Assembly (NCBI RefSeq): GCF_023159225.1
Contig: NC_063169.1
Location: 53,283,934-53,347,933 of the forward strand
Length of the DNA stretch: 64,000 nucleotides
Direction: 5' to 3'
Source: Perognathus longimembris pacificus
Lineage: Eukaryota > Chordata > Mammalia > Rodentia > Heteromyidae
In this document: positions 1 through 11,277 of the stretch, piece by piece
Numbering within the stretch: position 1 is the first letter of the stretch
Layout of the letters: each line of letters begins with the position of its first letter
Program-made: the position numbers and the translations under genes
Notes under the pieces: model-generated
Seen by the model: the letters and a program-made list of their open reading frames with translations, nothing else
The model's database searches: none
What the model was told of the DNA's origin: nothing

Positions 1-289
1 CTTGCTTGTGGTCAGGTCCACAAAATTAGACAAATGAGAACTACTGGATTAAATTCCAATAATTGTAGACATTGAAGGAGTATGTGCAATAAACACTGCC
101 TAAGCCAAAGATCTGGGCGTGGAACTCAGGTCTCTTGGATTCCTGGGACTTAGGGCAGTATGACAGACCTGTCTTTGCTTGTTATCAGCCTACACTCATC
201 AGGAAATCACTAAAGAACAAACATTTAGTACCAAAAGGACTTAAGAAACACCTAGTTTAAGTCATCTTGCCAGGAAGAGGAAAGGTTCA
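1..289. other. unique sequence, no gene seen
   Basis: No repeat, exon-like frame or RNA gene could be supported here. Confidence 0.4.
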
Positions 290-365
290 CAAACCTAAGG
301 CCTTTACCCAAGGTCAGAGCTGTGTGTAGAATCCAGGTCTCCTCTCTCTTAGCAAACGTATTCCT
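290..365 (+). repeat. MIR-like ancient SINE fragment
   Basis: The stretch carries the MIR-type core order: 'cccaaggtcagagctg', then 'gaatccaggtctcctctctctt'. It is short and decayed, so only the family type is suggested. Confidence 0.5.
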
Positions 366-551
366 CTTCACCAGCATTTCTGTAGGTACAATCAGAAGAC
401 ACCAGTGTCACCATCCCAAGGGACATCTCAAATATCTCAAATGTCCAGATTCCTGGGTCCTCTTTCCTTGTTCTCTCTCACTATAGAGACCAGGAACGCC
501 CATTTTAACAAACACATTGGATACAGAGTTAGACAATCAATGTACTCTATG

Positions 552-812
552 CTTTTTTTTTTTTTTTTTTTTGGTCAGTCATTGGTCTTGAACTCAGGGC
601 CTGGGCACTGTCCCTGAGCTCTTTTGTTTCAGGGCTAGCACTCTACTACTTTGAGCCACAGCTCCTCCTCCAGTTTTTGAGTGGTTAATTGGAGATAAGA
701 GTCTCACAGTGGCTTTTCTGCCTGGGCTGGCTTTGAACCATGATGCTAAGATCTCAGCCTCCTGAGTAGCATTAGTAGGATTAAAGATGTAAGCCACCAA
801 CCCTCAGCAGTA
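552..812 (-). mobile_element. composite SINE (B1-like plus Geo half), antisense
   Basis: A poly-T run at 553-572 is the reversed A tail. It is followed by the Geo half ('aactcagggcctgggcactg', 'ggctagcactctactacttt'). A B1/7SL-like half comes next ('cctgggctggctttgaacc', 'tcagcctcctgagtagc'). The order matches several other copies in this window (6180, 15600, 40510), so this is a recurrent dimeric family. The short open frames across it on both strands are not genes. Confidence 0.8.
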
Positions 813-1274
813 CTTCTTATTTTTAAAAAGAAATTCACACCATCCCCCTTTTAAGATGCTCCTCTTTTACAATAGTACTCTTTTGGTACTAATTACAATA
901 TAGTAGATAGGATACACAATGCTTTAGATTAACATTATACTCAGTTCTACTTCATTTTCCAGCAATATAAAACCTCTTGTATCAAAAGAAAATAGGCAAA
1001 ATTTCACTGATTCTAGAAATAGAACTATGATACAAAATTTATTAAACTGCAGTAGTAGAATAAAGAAAAAGAAGGGGGAAAAAGCAGCTTATACAATGGG
1101 ATAACAAAAATGAATTAAATGAATTAAAATATTATAGAATTACTTTCAAAGAATTGACGTTTGGATACATTAGGGGCATGCTGAGAGAGCAAATCTATGG
1201 TGTTTATGTACTTTATAATTCAACATAAGATTTCTGAAGCTACTTGGAGTTGTATGTGTAAACAATAGCTTGTG
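813..1274. other. AT-rich unique sequence
   Basis: AT-rich, without recognisable repeats or coding potential. Confidence 0.4.
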
Positions 1275-1762
1275 TCAGATTTCTTTTTTTTTTAATTTTT
1301 AATGTCAAGGTGAAATACAGAGGGTTTACAGTTACAGATGTAAAGTAATGAGTACATATCTTGTCCAACTGTTACCCCCCCTCATTTTTCTCCCACCTTC
1401 CCACCTCCCCATTCTCCCTTCAAGTTATACCATTAGTTTACAACATATTGTCTTATAAAGATTGCTGTTGCATTGGTTTGTCTTTTACCCTTTGTCTCAC
1501 CATTTTAATGTTCCCCTTCCCTTCCCTAATTCAGACAAACATATATAAAATACCCAGGGTACCAGAATCAAATACAGTGACAACAGGGCTAAATCATAGG
1601 GAAGATGAACAGAAGAAAAAAAGTAATTTCACATAGAACATTGAAAATAATGACATCAATGATAAACCACTTGTTTCCATATTTTGGAGATCATTTCTCT
1701 TAGTGTCATCTTTATGTGATCATATGTCCCTAGCTATTGAGCTATGGTGATTATCAGATCTC
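1275..1762 (-). mobile_element. L1 3'UTR fragment, antisense
   Basis: A poly-T run (about 1284-1295) is followed by the reversed L1 3' end: 'gaaatacagagggtttacag' corresponds to the sense motif CTGTAACCCTCTGTA. The pyrimidine-rich 3'UTR follows. Candidate 9-bp target duplications are TCAGATTTC (1275-1283) and TCAGATCTC (1754-1762), one mismatch. A 91-codon plus-strand frame inside is antisense to the UTR and is not a gene. Confidence 0.8.
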
Positions 1763-2340
1763 ATTTTTAAAAGCACTATTTACCAGAGCCCTTTGACAAA
1801 ATTACTCTGGTCATCAAGTAGTGTCCTTATGAGGAAGCATTTTTTACGAAAGTCCCTTAACCATGTATCCAAAACATTCACTGCTAAGCAGCTGATACAT
1901 TATCATTAGCTTTAAATGAAGGTTTTACCGAATCCAAAAGATATTCTTTCCTTTTGAGCAAGTAAAAGCCCCACAAAAGTCTAATTTTTAATGAATTAAG
2001 ACTAGTAATTATTTCACATAATGAACACCTATCTCGATGAGTAAAGATATTCAAAGCTATCTCCTGCTTTTCATTCTTCATTTTGAACTATTCCATAATT
2101 TTACTTTCTTATTGATTAAATTCAACTAACTTTTGTTCTCTGAAAAAGTCCTTCCTGATCATCTAATGCAAATGAAATACAAATGAATTATTTGTATACA
2201 TTGCACTGACAATATTATCCAATACAATAATCATTTATGGGGTTTTTTTGGGGGGGAGGAAAAAAATTACTCTTGAGATTTTAGCCAGAGCAATGCTTCA
2301 CTGGAGATTTAGTTGGAGAAAAGCCTGAGGTGGCACCAAT
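1763..2340. other. unique sequence, no gene seen
   Basis: AT-rich, with a G-run near 2248. Nothing else could be assigned. Confidence 0.4.
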
Positions 2341-2455
2341 AAAATCAAAGGTATGAATGAGGGACGAGGTAACAAACAGTACAAGAAATGTATCCAATGC
2401 CTAATGTATGAAACTGTAACCTCTCTGTAATTCAGTTTGATAATAATAAGAATAA

Positions 2456-2499
<44 letters not shown>

Positions 2500-2509
2500 A
2501 AGGTATAAG
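2341..2509 (+). mobile_element. very short L1 3' end with (TA)n tail
   Basis: About 100 bp of L1 3' terminus begins at 'gagggacgaggtaac', continues through 'aactgtaacctctctgtaat' and ends in TTTGATAATAA. The tail has expanded into a (TA)n microsatellite (2456-2494). Probable target duplications flank it: AAAATCAAAGGTAT at 2341-2354 and AAAACAAAGGTAT at 2494-2506, differing by one base gap. Confidence 0.75.
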
Positions 2510-3105
2510 TAGCAACTGGCCAGGAAAATGACTTCCTAATTCCAAGACTTTAATATTTTCATTTATAAAAATAAAATAAGCAATCATAATCACATTTTTC
2601 CTGGAGTAATAACAAGAAAATGTATTGCAGAAAGTGTGGCAGGGAAATGTTTCCTCTCTTAGAAACCCAAAAAAATAAGTGAGAGATTCCAACACAAACA
2701 CAATTGCACAATGAGCTCAGTACTATGTAACACACCATTTGCGAGGGGGGGGGGGGCGGGTGGATAGTTTGAGATTTCAAAGCTTTTAAAGTTTTTAAAA
2801 GTTTACTGCTCTTTGAAATGTGTGAATGTGTAGGTGAGTAGGTGTATGAGTAGGGCAGATGGTGTGACCCCTATAGGAGAAACAGAGAGAAACATCACAA
2901 ATAAAAATGTCCGTCAACCACAAAATTCTTTGTAAAATAAAGTAATATGAGTTTAAAAGCGCATGCCTGATGCTTGTTAGATATTTTTCATTATTATACA
3001 CAAACACGAATACAGGCATAATTTGTATTTAGATATGCCAGAGGCAGAGAAGAATGTATAAATCAGATCTGGATTCAATCTTGAGAACCTCATAGAGGTA
3101 GACAA
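2510..3105. other. unique sequence with poly-G run
   Basis: There is a G12-type run at about 2743-2758 followed by CGGG. No gene or repeat family is recognised. Short minus-strand frames here include low-complexity Tyr/Ile residues from the (TA)n repeat. Confidence 0.4.
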
Positions 3106-3846
3106 AAGAATTACAAGACTTATCACAGCACTTACCATAGCTAAGATATGCAATCAACCCAGATGCCCCTCAGTAGATGAAGGGATCAAGAAAATAAGGT
3201 ATATGTACACATGGGAATTCTATGCTTCCACAAGAAAGAATGACATCACCCCATTTGAAAGGAAATGGAAAGACTTGGGAACAATTATATTAAACAAAAT
3301 AAACCATACCCAGAGAAACATAGGCTGCATGGTTTCCTTCACTTGTAATAACTAGAATATATCTAAGATAATCTTAGCAAAGGATCACAATGGCTTAATA
3401 ACAATGTGGATATAACCATATAAAATGATGCTTATTGAAATAAACTCCAAGAAATGGAAGGAAGAGGTTTTTTATTGAACTATTTGCAGTTATTTATTTT
3501 CTTACTTCTTTTTGTTCCCCTTTGGGTTATTCCCTGTTGTCACTGTTTTTAATTTCTGTACCTTTTATATATAAGTTGATCTGATTTGGGGAAGGGAAGA
3601 GGAATCACAGAAATGGTGAGACAAAAGGGGAACCAATGCAATAGTGATACTCACTAGACACTATGCTGAACATCAGCTTTACAACTTGGGGGAGAGGGGG
3701 AACTGGAGCAAGGGAGAAGAAGAAAATGAGGGAGGGGTAACACTGTTCAAAAAGATATATACTCATTACTTGACTTATGTAACTATAACCTCTCCATGCA
3801 TCACCTTTACAATAAAATTTTAAATAAAAAAATAAGAATTACAAGA
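3106..3846 (+). mobile_element. 5'-truncated L1 (ORF2 tail plus 3'UTR)
   Basis: The body runs from the decayed end of ORF2 ('ccatagctaagatatgcaat', 'gaaggaaatggaaagacttggg' class motifs) through the 3'UTR to 'ctataacctctccatgcatc' and an A-rich tail. Exact 13-bp target duplications AAGAATTACAAGA lie at 3106-3118 and 3834-3846. They show a single L1 insertion of about 715 bp that was truncated at its 5' end on arrival. Confidence 0.9.
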
Positions 3847-4359
3847 AATTTGGAAAAGTAAAATGTCAACTTAGGCTAAAACAAAACAGGAAACATCATA
3901 AAATACCCTCATTGAATTAGGGCCTTGAGTACTGGGGAAAATTTGAACCTGTGAAGAAAATAAATACAGACATTGAAATTAAAGAGAGACAGAGACAGAG
4001 AGATACAGAGAGAAAAATATACAACATACTACAACATACACATATACAGTCAAGCTATTGAGCCAGGAACTCTTCTGCTAACATCTGGACTTGGAACAGG
4101 CTTATGAGGTAGACAGGGTTTCTGACATGCCAGAGATGAGGAAGTAAGTTCAAGTTCAGGTCAGTGCCACCCATAAGCTGATGAACTCTAAGGCCAACTC
4201 TGTCTCTCCTGTACACTTCCTCAAAGATCAGGAGACATGCTCTCCTAGAACAAAGGGAACAGCCAAGGGCCACTCTGAGTAGAAGAAAAGGTACCCAGAG
4301 GTAAAGTCTGCTTTCTCCTTGCTTATTTCTTTATTAACTCAGTAAAGACAGTATAAGGA
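3847..4359. other. unique sequence with GA-rich stretch
   Basis: An imperfect GAGACA repeat lies at 3984-4012. No gene is seen. Confidence 0.4.
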
Positions 4360-4455
4360 TAGAGGGCTCAGCAACACAGATCCTGTGGTCTGATCACTGT
4401 ACTCAAAGCCTAATGTGTATTCTCATTTGACCTCCTGACAACTCTATCGTCTGTG

Positions 4456-4486
<31 letters not shown>

Positions 4487-4630
4487 TCGTGTGTGTAAAC
4501 AGAGTCCTAAAGATGAAAGAGTAAATGAATTTCCAAGTCAAAGAGCTAAATGGTGGAGGAGCTGAAATTCATACTAATTGTTATTAGACTTCAGACAAAA
4601 GCCTAAGCTTTAAATCACTGTGTTTTCAAC
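4360..4630 (+). repeat. MIR-like repeat interrupted by (GT)n
   Basis: MIR-style 3' motifs ('ctcatttgacctcctgacaa', then 'atttccaagtcaaagagcta') are split by a (GT)n microsatellite at about 4457-4497. The array presumably expanded inside the old SINE. Confidence 0.5.
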
Positions 4631-5800
4631 ATACCAGGAACACATAATTACATAATATACTTTATGTGTGTACAGATATTCGTGGGAATATATTTTGCAT
4701 ACACACATAATCATTTCATACCAAACAATGATCTCCAGAAATACTTGAGTTGATATGTCTGAATTTGGTACACGTTGTTAAACTGATAGTCACATTTCTT
4801 AGTATGTAATTATCTTCTTTCAACCATATGCTAAAGACCACTTACTAGGTACCTGCTTTATGTTAAATATTCTTTAGATATCGTTATGCATACCAGTATG
4901 AAGTTATAACATAGTCTTTATGCTGAGATAATTTAGACCTTTCAGATTTAACACTAGTAATTTAATAAAATAGAATTTATGTGCCTTCTTGTCTTTCTAT
5001 TACTTGCTATGATTGAGTTCAGTGTTTTGTTTTGCTAAGATTGCCTAGGTAAATAGACTTTAACTCATGAGGAAAAAATTTCAATATGCAAAACACTGAT
5101 GGTTTTCTAAGTAGCCATCAGTTAATAAGTATCGTCAGTTGATGAATATGGGCCAGGTTGTATTCTAATTTTCACAGAGCAACCTCCTGGAAAGCTCACA
5201 AAGTGTGATTCTTCAAGAGCCCTCCACTTCACTGAAACTTCCCATGACTCTTCTAAATTTTGTGCCCATTTGTTAGTATTCCTCCTTAAAAAATAATCCC
5301 CATAAATTTTATACTTCTTAAGATCACAAAGGATCAATTCATCCCAGCTAGTTTTAATAATTTAAAGATAACTCATGATTTGGGACTGATTATCAACAGA
5401 CTAAACATAAACATCTTGTTCGTGCCTTCCTCTCTGGTATTTTCATTTGAATTACTTCACTAAGTGTTTCTAGGAAAGTATAACTACTAGTAAAAACTAA
5501 ACCTCAAAGAAATGCTCATCTCTATTTCTAATGGTCTTGAAGCAATGACTAACAGGAGAACTCAATACATCACAGACCACTACCTGCTACTACAAGGAAT
5601 TCCCAAGTGACCCTTACACAGTTTTTCTACTCAGACACTTGAAACTGCTGGGTTAATCTTTACACTTATGCCAGTGAGACAGAATATAGACAGTAGTACC
5701 CCTGTTTGCCTGGCATAAAGCATGAGGCCTGACCATTTGAAACAAAATTTGTTTTTATTTCTTTGGTTAGTCTTGGTAAAATTTTACACACACATGTAAA
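4631..5800. other. mostly unique, weak L2-like trace
   Basis: At 4830-4930 there is an L2 3'-end-like string ('cttactaggtacctgcttta'). The rest shows no gene, and a 71-codon minus frame at 5122-5337 has no recognisable feature. Confidence 0.3.
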
Positions 5801-5868
5801 GATAGATGATAGATAGCTACATAGATAGCTAGATAGACAGGATGATAGCTAGAAAGATAGATAGATGA
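5801..5868 (+). repeat. (GATA)n-type microsatellite
   Basis: Interrupted GATA/GATAGCTA units. Confidence 0.85.
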
Positions 5869-6034
5869 TAATCTTACTTTTCATGGAGAATTCTTTCAAA
5901 ACTATAATCCTTGGAGAAACATTTTCCCTCATGTGGGACTCAGCCTAAAGCATTCACAAAAGATTTACTACACAGCCCAAATGACAACTTTTTAGAAGAA
6001 CATGACATCAAACTTGTAGTCTGAACTTAAAAAT

Positions 6035-6130
6035 GCACCCTTACTGGTATTATAAGTCAGTGGTAGAGTGCTTGGCTACCATGTACAAGCCCATGGGTTC
6101 CATCCTCAATACCACAATAAAATGAAATAA
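6035..6130 (+). mobile_element. ID-like tRNA-derived SINE, decayed
   Basis: The ID-family signature is visible in degraded form: 'tcagtggtagagtgcttggc', then 'catgggttccatcctcaata', ending in an AATAAAATGAAATAAAA tail. It is monomeric and older than the copy at 63629. Confidence 0.7.
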
Positions 6131-6179
6131 AATGCAGCCTTGTTCTTCTTTTAACCCTTTCGCCATCTTACAGGGTTTT

Positions 6180-6395
6180 ATTTTGTTTGGTAGTTGTTTT
6201 CGTTTGTTTTTGTCAGTCACCAGGCTTGAACTCAGGGCTTGGATGCTGTCCCTGAACTCTTTTTGCTCAAGGCTAGTGCTCTTCCACTTTGAACCAAGGT
6301 TCCACTTCCAGTTTTCTAGTGGTTAATGGAGATAAGAGTCCCACAGTCTTTACTGCCCAGGCTGGCTGAACCACAGTCTTCAAATCTCATCTTAT
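6180..6395 (-). mobile_element. composite SINE (B1-like plus Geo half), antisense
   Basis: A T-rich tail is followed by 'cttgaactcagggcttggat', 'aaggctagtgctcttccac' and the B1-like 'cccaggctggctgaaccaca'. Same architecture as the copy at 552. Confidence 0.75.
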
Positions 6396-6449
6396 TTGCC
6401 TGCCATGCAATAATGAATAAGTTGGGTGTATTTTCATCCTAGATTACTT

Positions 6450-6575
6450 ATTCATTCTTTCTATTATGCAGTATTTATTGGGAACTTACAATGTGATGGC
6501 TATTGTTTGGGTATTGGGGAATGGCTGTGAATTAAACAGACAATCCCTACCTTGAAGAGAGGAAGACCCAAGAGA
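6450..6575 (+). repeat. L2-like 3' end fragment
   Basis: The string 'attcattctttctattatgc' is followed by 'tattgggaacttacaatgtg' and 'aattaaacagacaatcccta'. This order is that of the mammalian L2 terminus. It is short and diverged. Confidence 0.5.
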
Positions 6576-6589
6576 AGATATCTTTCAAG

Positions 6590-6765
6590 TATTTCTCTTT
6601 TCCAGGTGAGCGGTCCCAGCTCCTGAGTCTGGGCTGTGGCCCTGGCCAGCCAGACTGCTTTTTACCGTCACGGTTTCAGCACCCAAGCCTGGACCATGAC
6701 CCTGGCCAGTCAGTATACTTTATACTTCCCCAATAAATCCATCTTTTTACTTGAAAAAAATATTG
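6590..6765 (+). repeat. LTR-like fragment with internal 60-bp duplication
   Basis: Two imperfect units with a 60-bp period start at about 6618 and 6678 ('ggccctggccagccagact' and 'gaccctggccagtcagtat'). They are followed by 'tccccaataaatccatcttt', a polyadenylation signal typical of LTR R regions. No TG..CA ends or partner LTR were found, so the class is open. Confidence 0.35.
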
Positions 6766-6792
6766 CTCTTTTCCAAATATATCTTGCTATTT

Positions 6793-7000
6793 AATAAACT
6801 GATAGGAATACTCACAAGACAGTATGTTGGAAATTAACCGTATATTTGGGGAAAGGGGAAGTTGGGGGGAGGGAAGGTAGGAGAAAAATGAGGGAGAGGT
6901 AACAAGTATAACAAGAAATGCGCTCACTTCCTTATGCATATTCCTGTAATCCTTCTGTACAGCACATTGGCAATAAAATTAAAGAATAAATAAACTGATA
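6793..7000 (+). mobile_element. short L1 3' end with 12-bp target duplication
   Basis: The G-rich L1 3' tract ('ggggaaaggggaagttgggg') is followed by 'taacaagtataacaagaaat' and 'caataaaattaaagaat'. AATAAACTGATA is repeated exactly at 6793-6804 and 6989-7000, giving an insert of about 184 bp. Confidence 0.85.
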
Positions 7001-10000
7001 CCAAAGTAGAACATAACAATTAGCAAAATATATCCAATTCCATTTTCACTGATAGCTTGTAAAACCTGTCAGTCATTTCTCTAAGATAATACTAGATTTC
7101 CTAGCTCTAACCTCACCTAGGATTATCATTGATTGTCAATAGAATTCACTGAAACCTCTGTTCTGAGACCAAATCCATGACTCAGTGCTGTCCATATGGA
7201 AATGGGCTGTACAATTTGGCCAGGAATAGTTTTTTGATTGTCTATGGGAACACTGGGATCTTTGACCTCACAAATAGTTACACAGCAAGCCTTATCCCTG
7301 TGGAAAAGTATTTGTTCCTTTGTGGCTCAGAGGCCCTGTGTTTGCATGTTGGGCTTGATGCTCTGGAAGTCATTTTCTCTAGCACTGGGGTTATTTAATT
7401 CCAAGGGCTGGTTTGAATTTCTTCTCAAACTCTAAGTATATAGGATTACATTTAATTGTTGGTTTACGTACAGGAGGATTGCTGTACTGAACTGCAAGGA
7501 GCCCTTTATAAGTACTTCTCTGTCTTGAGTAAATACTCATTCAGTGACAGGCTGGATAAAATCCCATGAATCTCTGAATCATAACACCTTTACAAAGATT
7601 AGGATACAATGCTCATATTACCTATGAAGCTTTACTTTCTGCCGGGTCTTATAACATAGCTCAAAAATTACCGTGTAAATCAGGAAAAACAATGTCTAAT
7701 GCTTGGACACACTGGCCAGATTGCTAAACAGCAATAGTGAATACATATGTATTGGGAATGCATTGGGAAAAGACAGAATGAAGGTTGTTGCAAGAATTCA
7801 TTAAGTCAGTGTTCCTGGGGTGACAGAGGCTCAGGCTGAAGCACTGCTACATATCTGTGGGGAAAGAAGTAGCCATGTAGAATTCCACTCTAGTTCAGAT
7901 CACACTGTGACAGCTGATAAAGCAAGTATCTTAAAGTGTGGCATGAATTCCTAGAAGTTTCTCAGAGGATGATGCCCTTAAAAACATTGAAAAGGATTCT
8001 TGTCCTCAGGTTCTAATTCCTCCATCTTTTAGGACCCAGGGACCTGGTCTGATCATCACTTTTATTTAGTGCATTCTCCACCTTCACTCTATGCATGGAT
8101 TGAAAAGTCATGGTCTTCATAATATAGCCATATTAGACTTGAAACTATGACGTGTATCATTCTTTTGTCTACTATCTACTCTTCATAATGACCATACAGA
8201 TGATACTTCATCTAAAGAAACCTCATTGTGAATACCTGTGTAAGATCATACTGTGCGAGTCTGAAGGGAAAATCATTCTGGTATCACTCCCCAACCTTGC
8301 TGGTTGTCAAAACTATGAGCATTAAGAAGAGAGATGATGGCTTTAAACTCACTAACCAGGTGGTACCCAATTCACAGAAACTATTCCACCTAAGAATATG
8401 TTGAGAAAGTGAGAAACAGCTTCAATCACCAAATGTGGTTGTTCCATAGTACTGTCGTTACAAAAGGTTTCTGAACACTTGTGGATCTACTGTCTGAAAG
8501 AGTGAGCCTATGTCCCACAGTGACTGCACTGAGATCCATAGCCTACAGAACCTAGGCATGTGTCCAGTCACCAAATGGAGTCTTGCAAGGTCATGATCTT
8601 GTCCCTACAATCTCCCCCAGCCTCGTGTCTCTCAATTTCCCTTCTCTCCTGTGATTTGTATCCCCTCTTCAAGATGCCATTTTTAACTCCCTTCATTTTC
8701 TCATTCACCTTTAGAATTTGTGCATTTTTATGGTACTGAGAATAAACAGCTACCCAGTTTATCTTCTGCTTCAGCCTCCATTGAGGAGTGTGAGGGCAAT
8801 GGTGTTATTATTGTCTGTTCCTTTCTCCTTTATCTCTTCAGAAACTTTTCCATGCTTACCAAAATATATAAGGGAACTTCTTTCTAAGCCGCTTGATTCC
8901 TTCCTCCTTTCTCAATGCCAAGGATAGGGGTTCATTAGTGTTTTCATCCCTATCTTGCCCCTCACACCTCTGGTCTCTGAATTGTTGGCTTTTCAAGTTC
9001 ACAGTACTTTTTGTTGTAGGAAGAAGATTTTTTTCCTTCCTTAACATTCTATGACTGACTGGGAAGAACTGTTTTTTCTACAGAGACTACCAAATGGCCA
9101 TACCCTACTTACAACCCCTTCCTTTCCACAAAACCATCAGCATACAGACCACAGGGTGGGTTTTAGAGTATCCAAGATGATTCTTTCTATATGACATCAT
9201 TCAGTGGAGGATGAGTGTTGGGACTCCCTCAGCAGCTCCACAAGGAGGCTCAAAAATAAATCAAATGAACCAAAGAGAACACAACTGATAAAGAAAAGAG
9301 TTGAGATTTTTTTTTACCTCCATATGTTAAAGTCTTTCTAGTACATGCACCAGTTGTTCTTTACTATTTTCTATTTTCTCTAATACTAAGTATCCATGGG
9401 ATTCACCTTAAATAACTCACTATGTATACATTAAACATTTTTTACTGTAGCTACTTGACATCTCTTGGAACTTTGAATTGTTAAATAAAAGATGAAATTA
9501 CACTATGAAATTCTAAAAAAAAAATGTGCTGTTTATTCAGATATGAGGTATATATTGGGATGCAGTGTAGGGCAATTCTCAGAGCCCATACCAGAGTTCT
9601 TCAAGTTCCTTGACCAGAGACTTACAACCAGCTCTTATAACTGGGTGTGTTGGGGAGAGACCTTAGTGATCTTCCCATCCATGAAGTCTTCAGATACAGA
9701 TTTTACTAGAATGATGCTTGCTCTGAGGCTGGAGTCACTGTTCTGCATGGTGAAAAATGCAGTCTTCAATATTCATCTCAAGGTGTTCAATGGAACAAAG
9801 ACATGGTAACTGAACTTGTGCGACATGTGACTCCAGCATCTTGCTAATGGGGAGGTCAACCAGATGCCAGACGCGAGCCACACAACCTTTCTAGTGCCCT
9901 CTACTGGCTGAGGCTGGATTGATAGAAGAAACAATTCTGCCTTCTGGATTGGCCCTTCCTAACTTAAAAATAATAATACTGGAGCTGAAACCAGGTTTTC

Positions 10001-11220
10001 CAAGTTTTGGTTAGTAATAAGTAGTCTTTAAACATTTAAAAATAGGGGTCTGTAATAAAATGCTGAGAGAATCTCTGGAGATTGCTGCTGTTGGCCCTTT
10101 TCTAATAGAAAGCATACGCATTGAGCTAACATTTTGTTCTTTGAAGAAGAAAACAAAGCTGTTAAAAGCTAGTAGGCTCGTTTTCCAATAGCAATAGCAT
10201 TAATATCTTTCAAGTCATTCCTAACCATAGCTAATGAGAGGTTTAGGAGGGATGGTCCTTCCTGAAGGGTCACACCAGGGTATGGAGACCACAGAGCTGC
10301 TGTTGACTATTGGCAACAATGGGTTTGTTAAGAATTTCTGCTTAGTTTGAGGTGATTATCTTATTTTCTTTTTTCTCTTGCTGGTAATTCTCTTATTTTG
10401 ACTGGCTGAGTTTGGGTTGGACTATGAGGCCATGCCAGGTGGTTGCCAAAGATCTGCACTGACAGATCGTTGAAAACTTATTAGGCTGACGTTTTAACAG
10501 CCTGCAATAGGATGGAAATCTGCTCTTTCACTGGAAAAGCTTAGGAAGGAAAATACAAGCTAGAGCTGAAATTGTCACCGCCCCCCCCATTCCAAATCTG
10601 CAGTCCTCTGGCACACGGGCTGAGGGCTGCCACAGTGTTTAAAGAGGAAGGCCTGACTGTGCCACCCACGCGGTAGACAGAGCTGCAGAACACACTGTGG
10701 ACTTAGGCCACAGTAAAGAAGGAGAGCTTGGAAATGCATGTTTCAGGAGCAGAGAAAGTGTGATGTATGCCACAGGAGGTGCTAATGGCTTCCACAGCCA
10801 CACGTCAGCCTCTCCTGAGGTGTCTGCTGGGTGGTTGGGGAATTCTTTCAGTCATAGCCATTCTATGGAATCATTCGAGTGAAAAGAATAAGAAATATCT
10901 CAGGCTTTGTGTACTCTTTGAGACAGAAATGGGGGGGGGGAGAGATTACAGGCCATACCCTGGTTGAGCATCACCCAATTTTAATTCCAATGTTAAAAGA
11001 ATTCATTAAGCATCTGTCTCCAGGACCCCTCTTTTTTTTTTCCAGCCAACTCGCTTCTATCCTCCAGACTCAAGCTTAGTCTTATCTCTTTTTGGAAGCT
11101 TTGTGTATGGCCCATCACAGAAGAGGCAAGTTCCTACCACCACTGATGGAGTCCCTAGCCTTCTATATTCCAACGTCAAACAAGGCTATAAGCTTCTCTT
11201 GATGACATGACCTAGCCTGA
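7001..11220. other. 4.2-kb quiet block, no young repeats recognised
   Basis: This is one of the longest stretches without a young SINE or L1. The longest frame (9492-9809, plus, 105 codons) has no domain, signal peptide or splice-bounded structure that I recognise. A C-rich run near 10578 and a G-run near 10931 are the only simple features. It could hold conserved noncoding DNA, but I see no direct sign of this. Confidence 0.4.
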
Positions 11221-11277
11221 TTCTCATTTGGTTTTACAAATTCTCATTTGGTTTTACACTGTACTCACAGTACAGTG
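11221..11277. repeat. 20-bp tandem duplication next to a 9-bp hairpin
   Basis: The unit TTCTCATTTGGTTTTACA occurs at 11221-11238 and 11241-11258. It runs into a perfect inverted repeat, CACTGTACT (11257-11265) and AGTACAGTG (11269-11277), with a 3-base loop. Confidence 0.8.

Noticed and set aside
9492..9809. 105-codon plus-strand frame in a repeat-poor block
   Set aside because: No domain, signal peptide or homologue that I recognise, and no promoter or splice signals that frame it.
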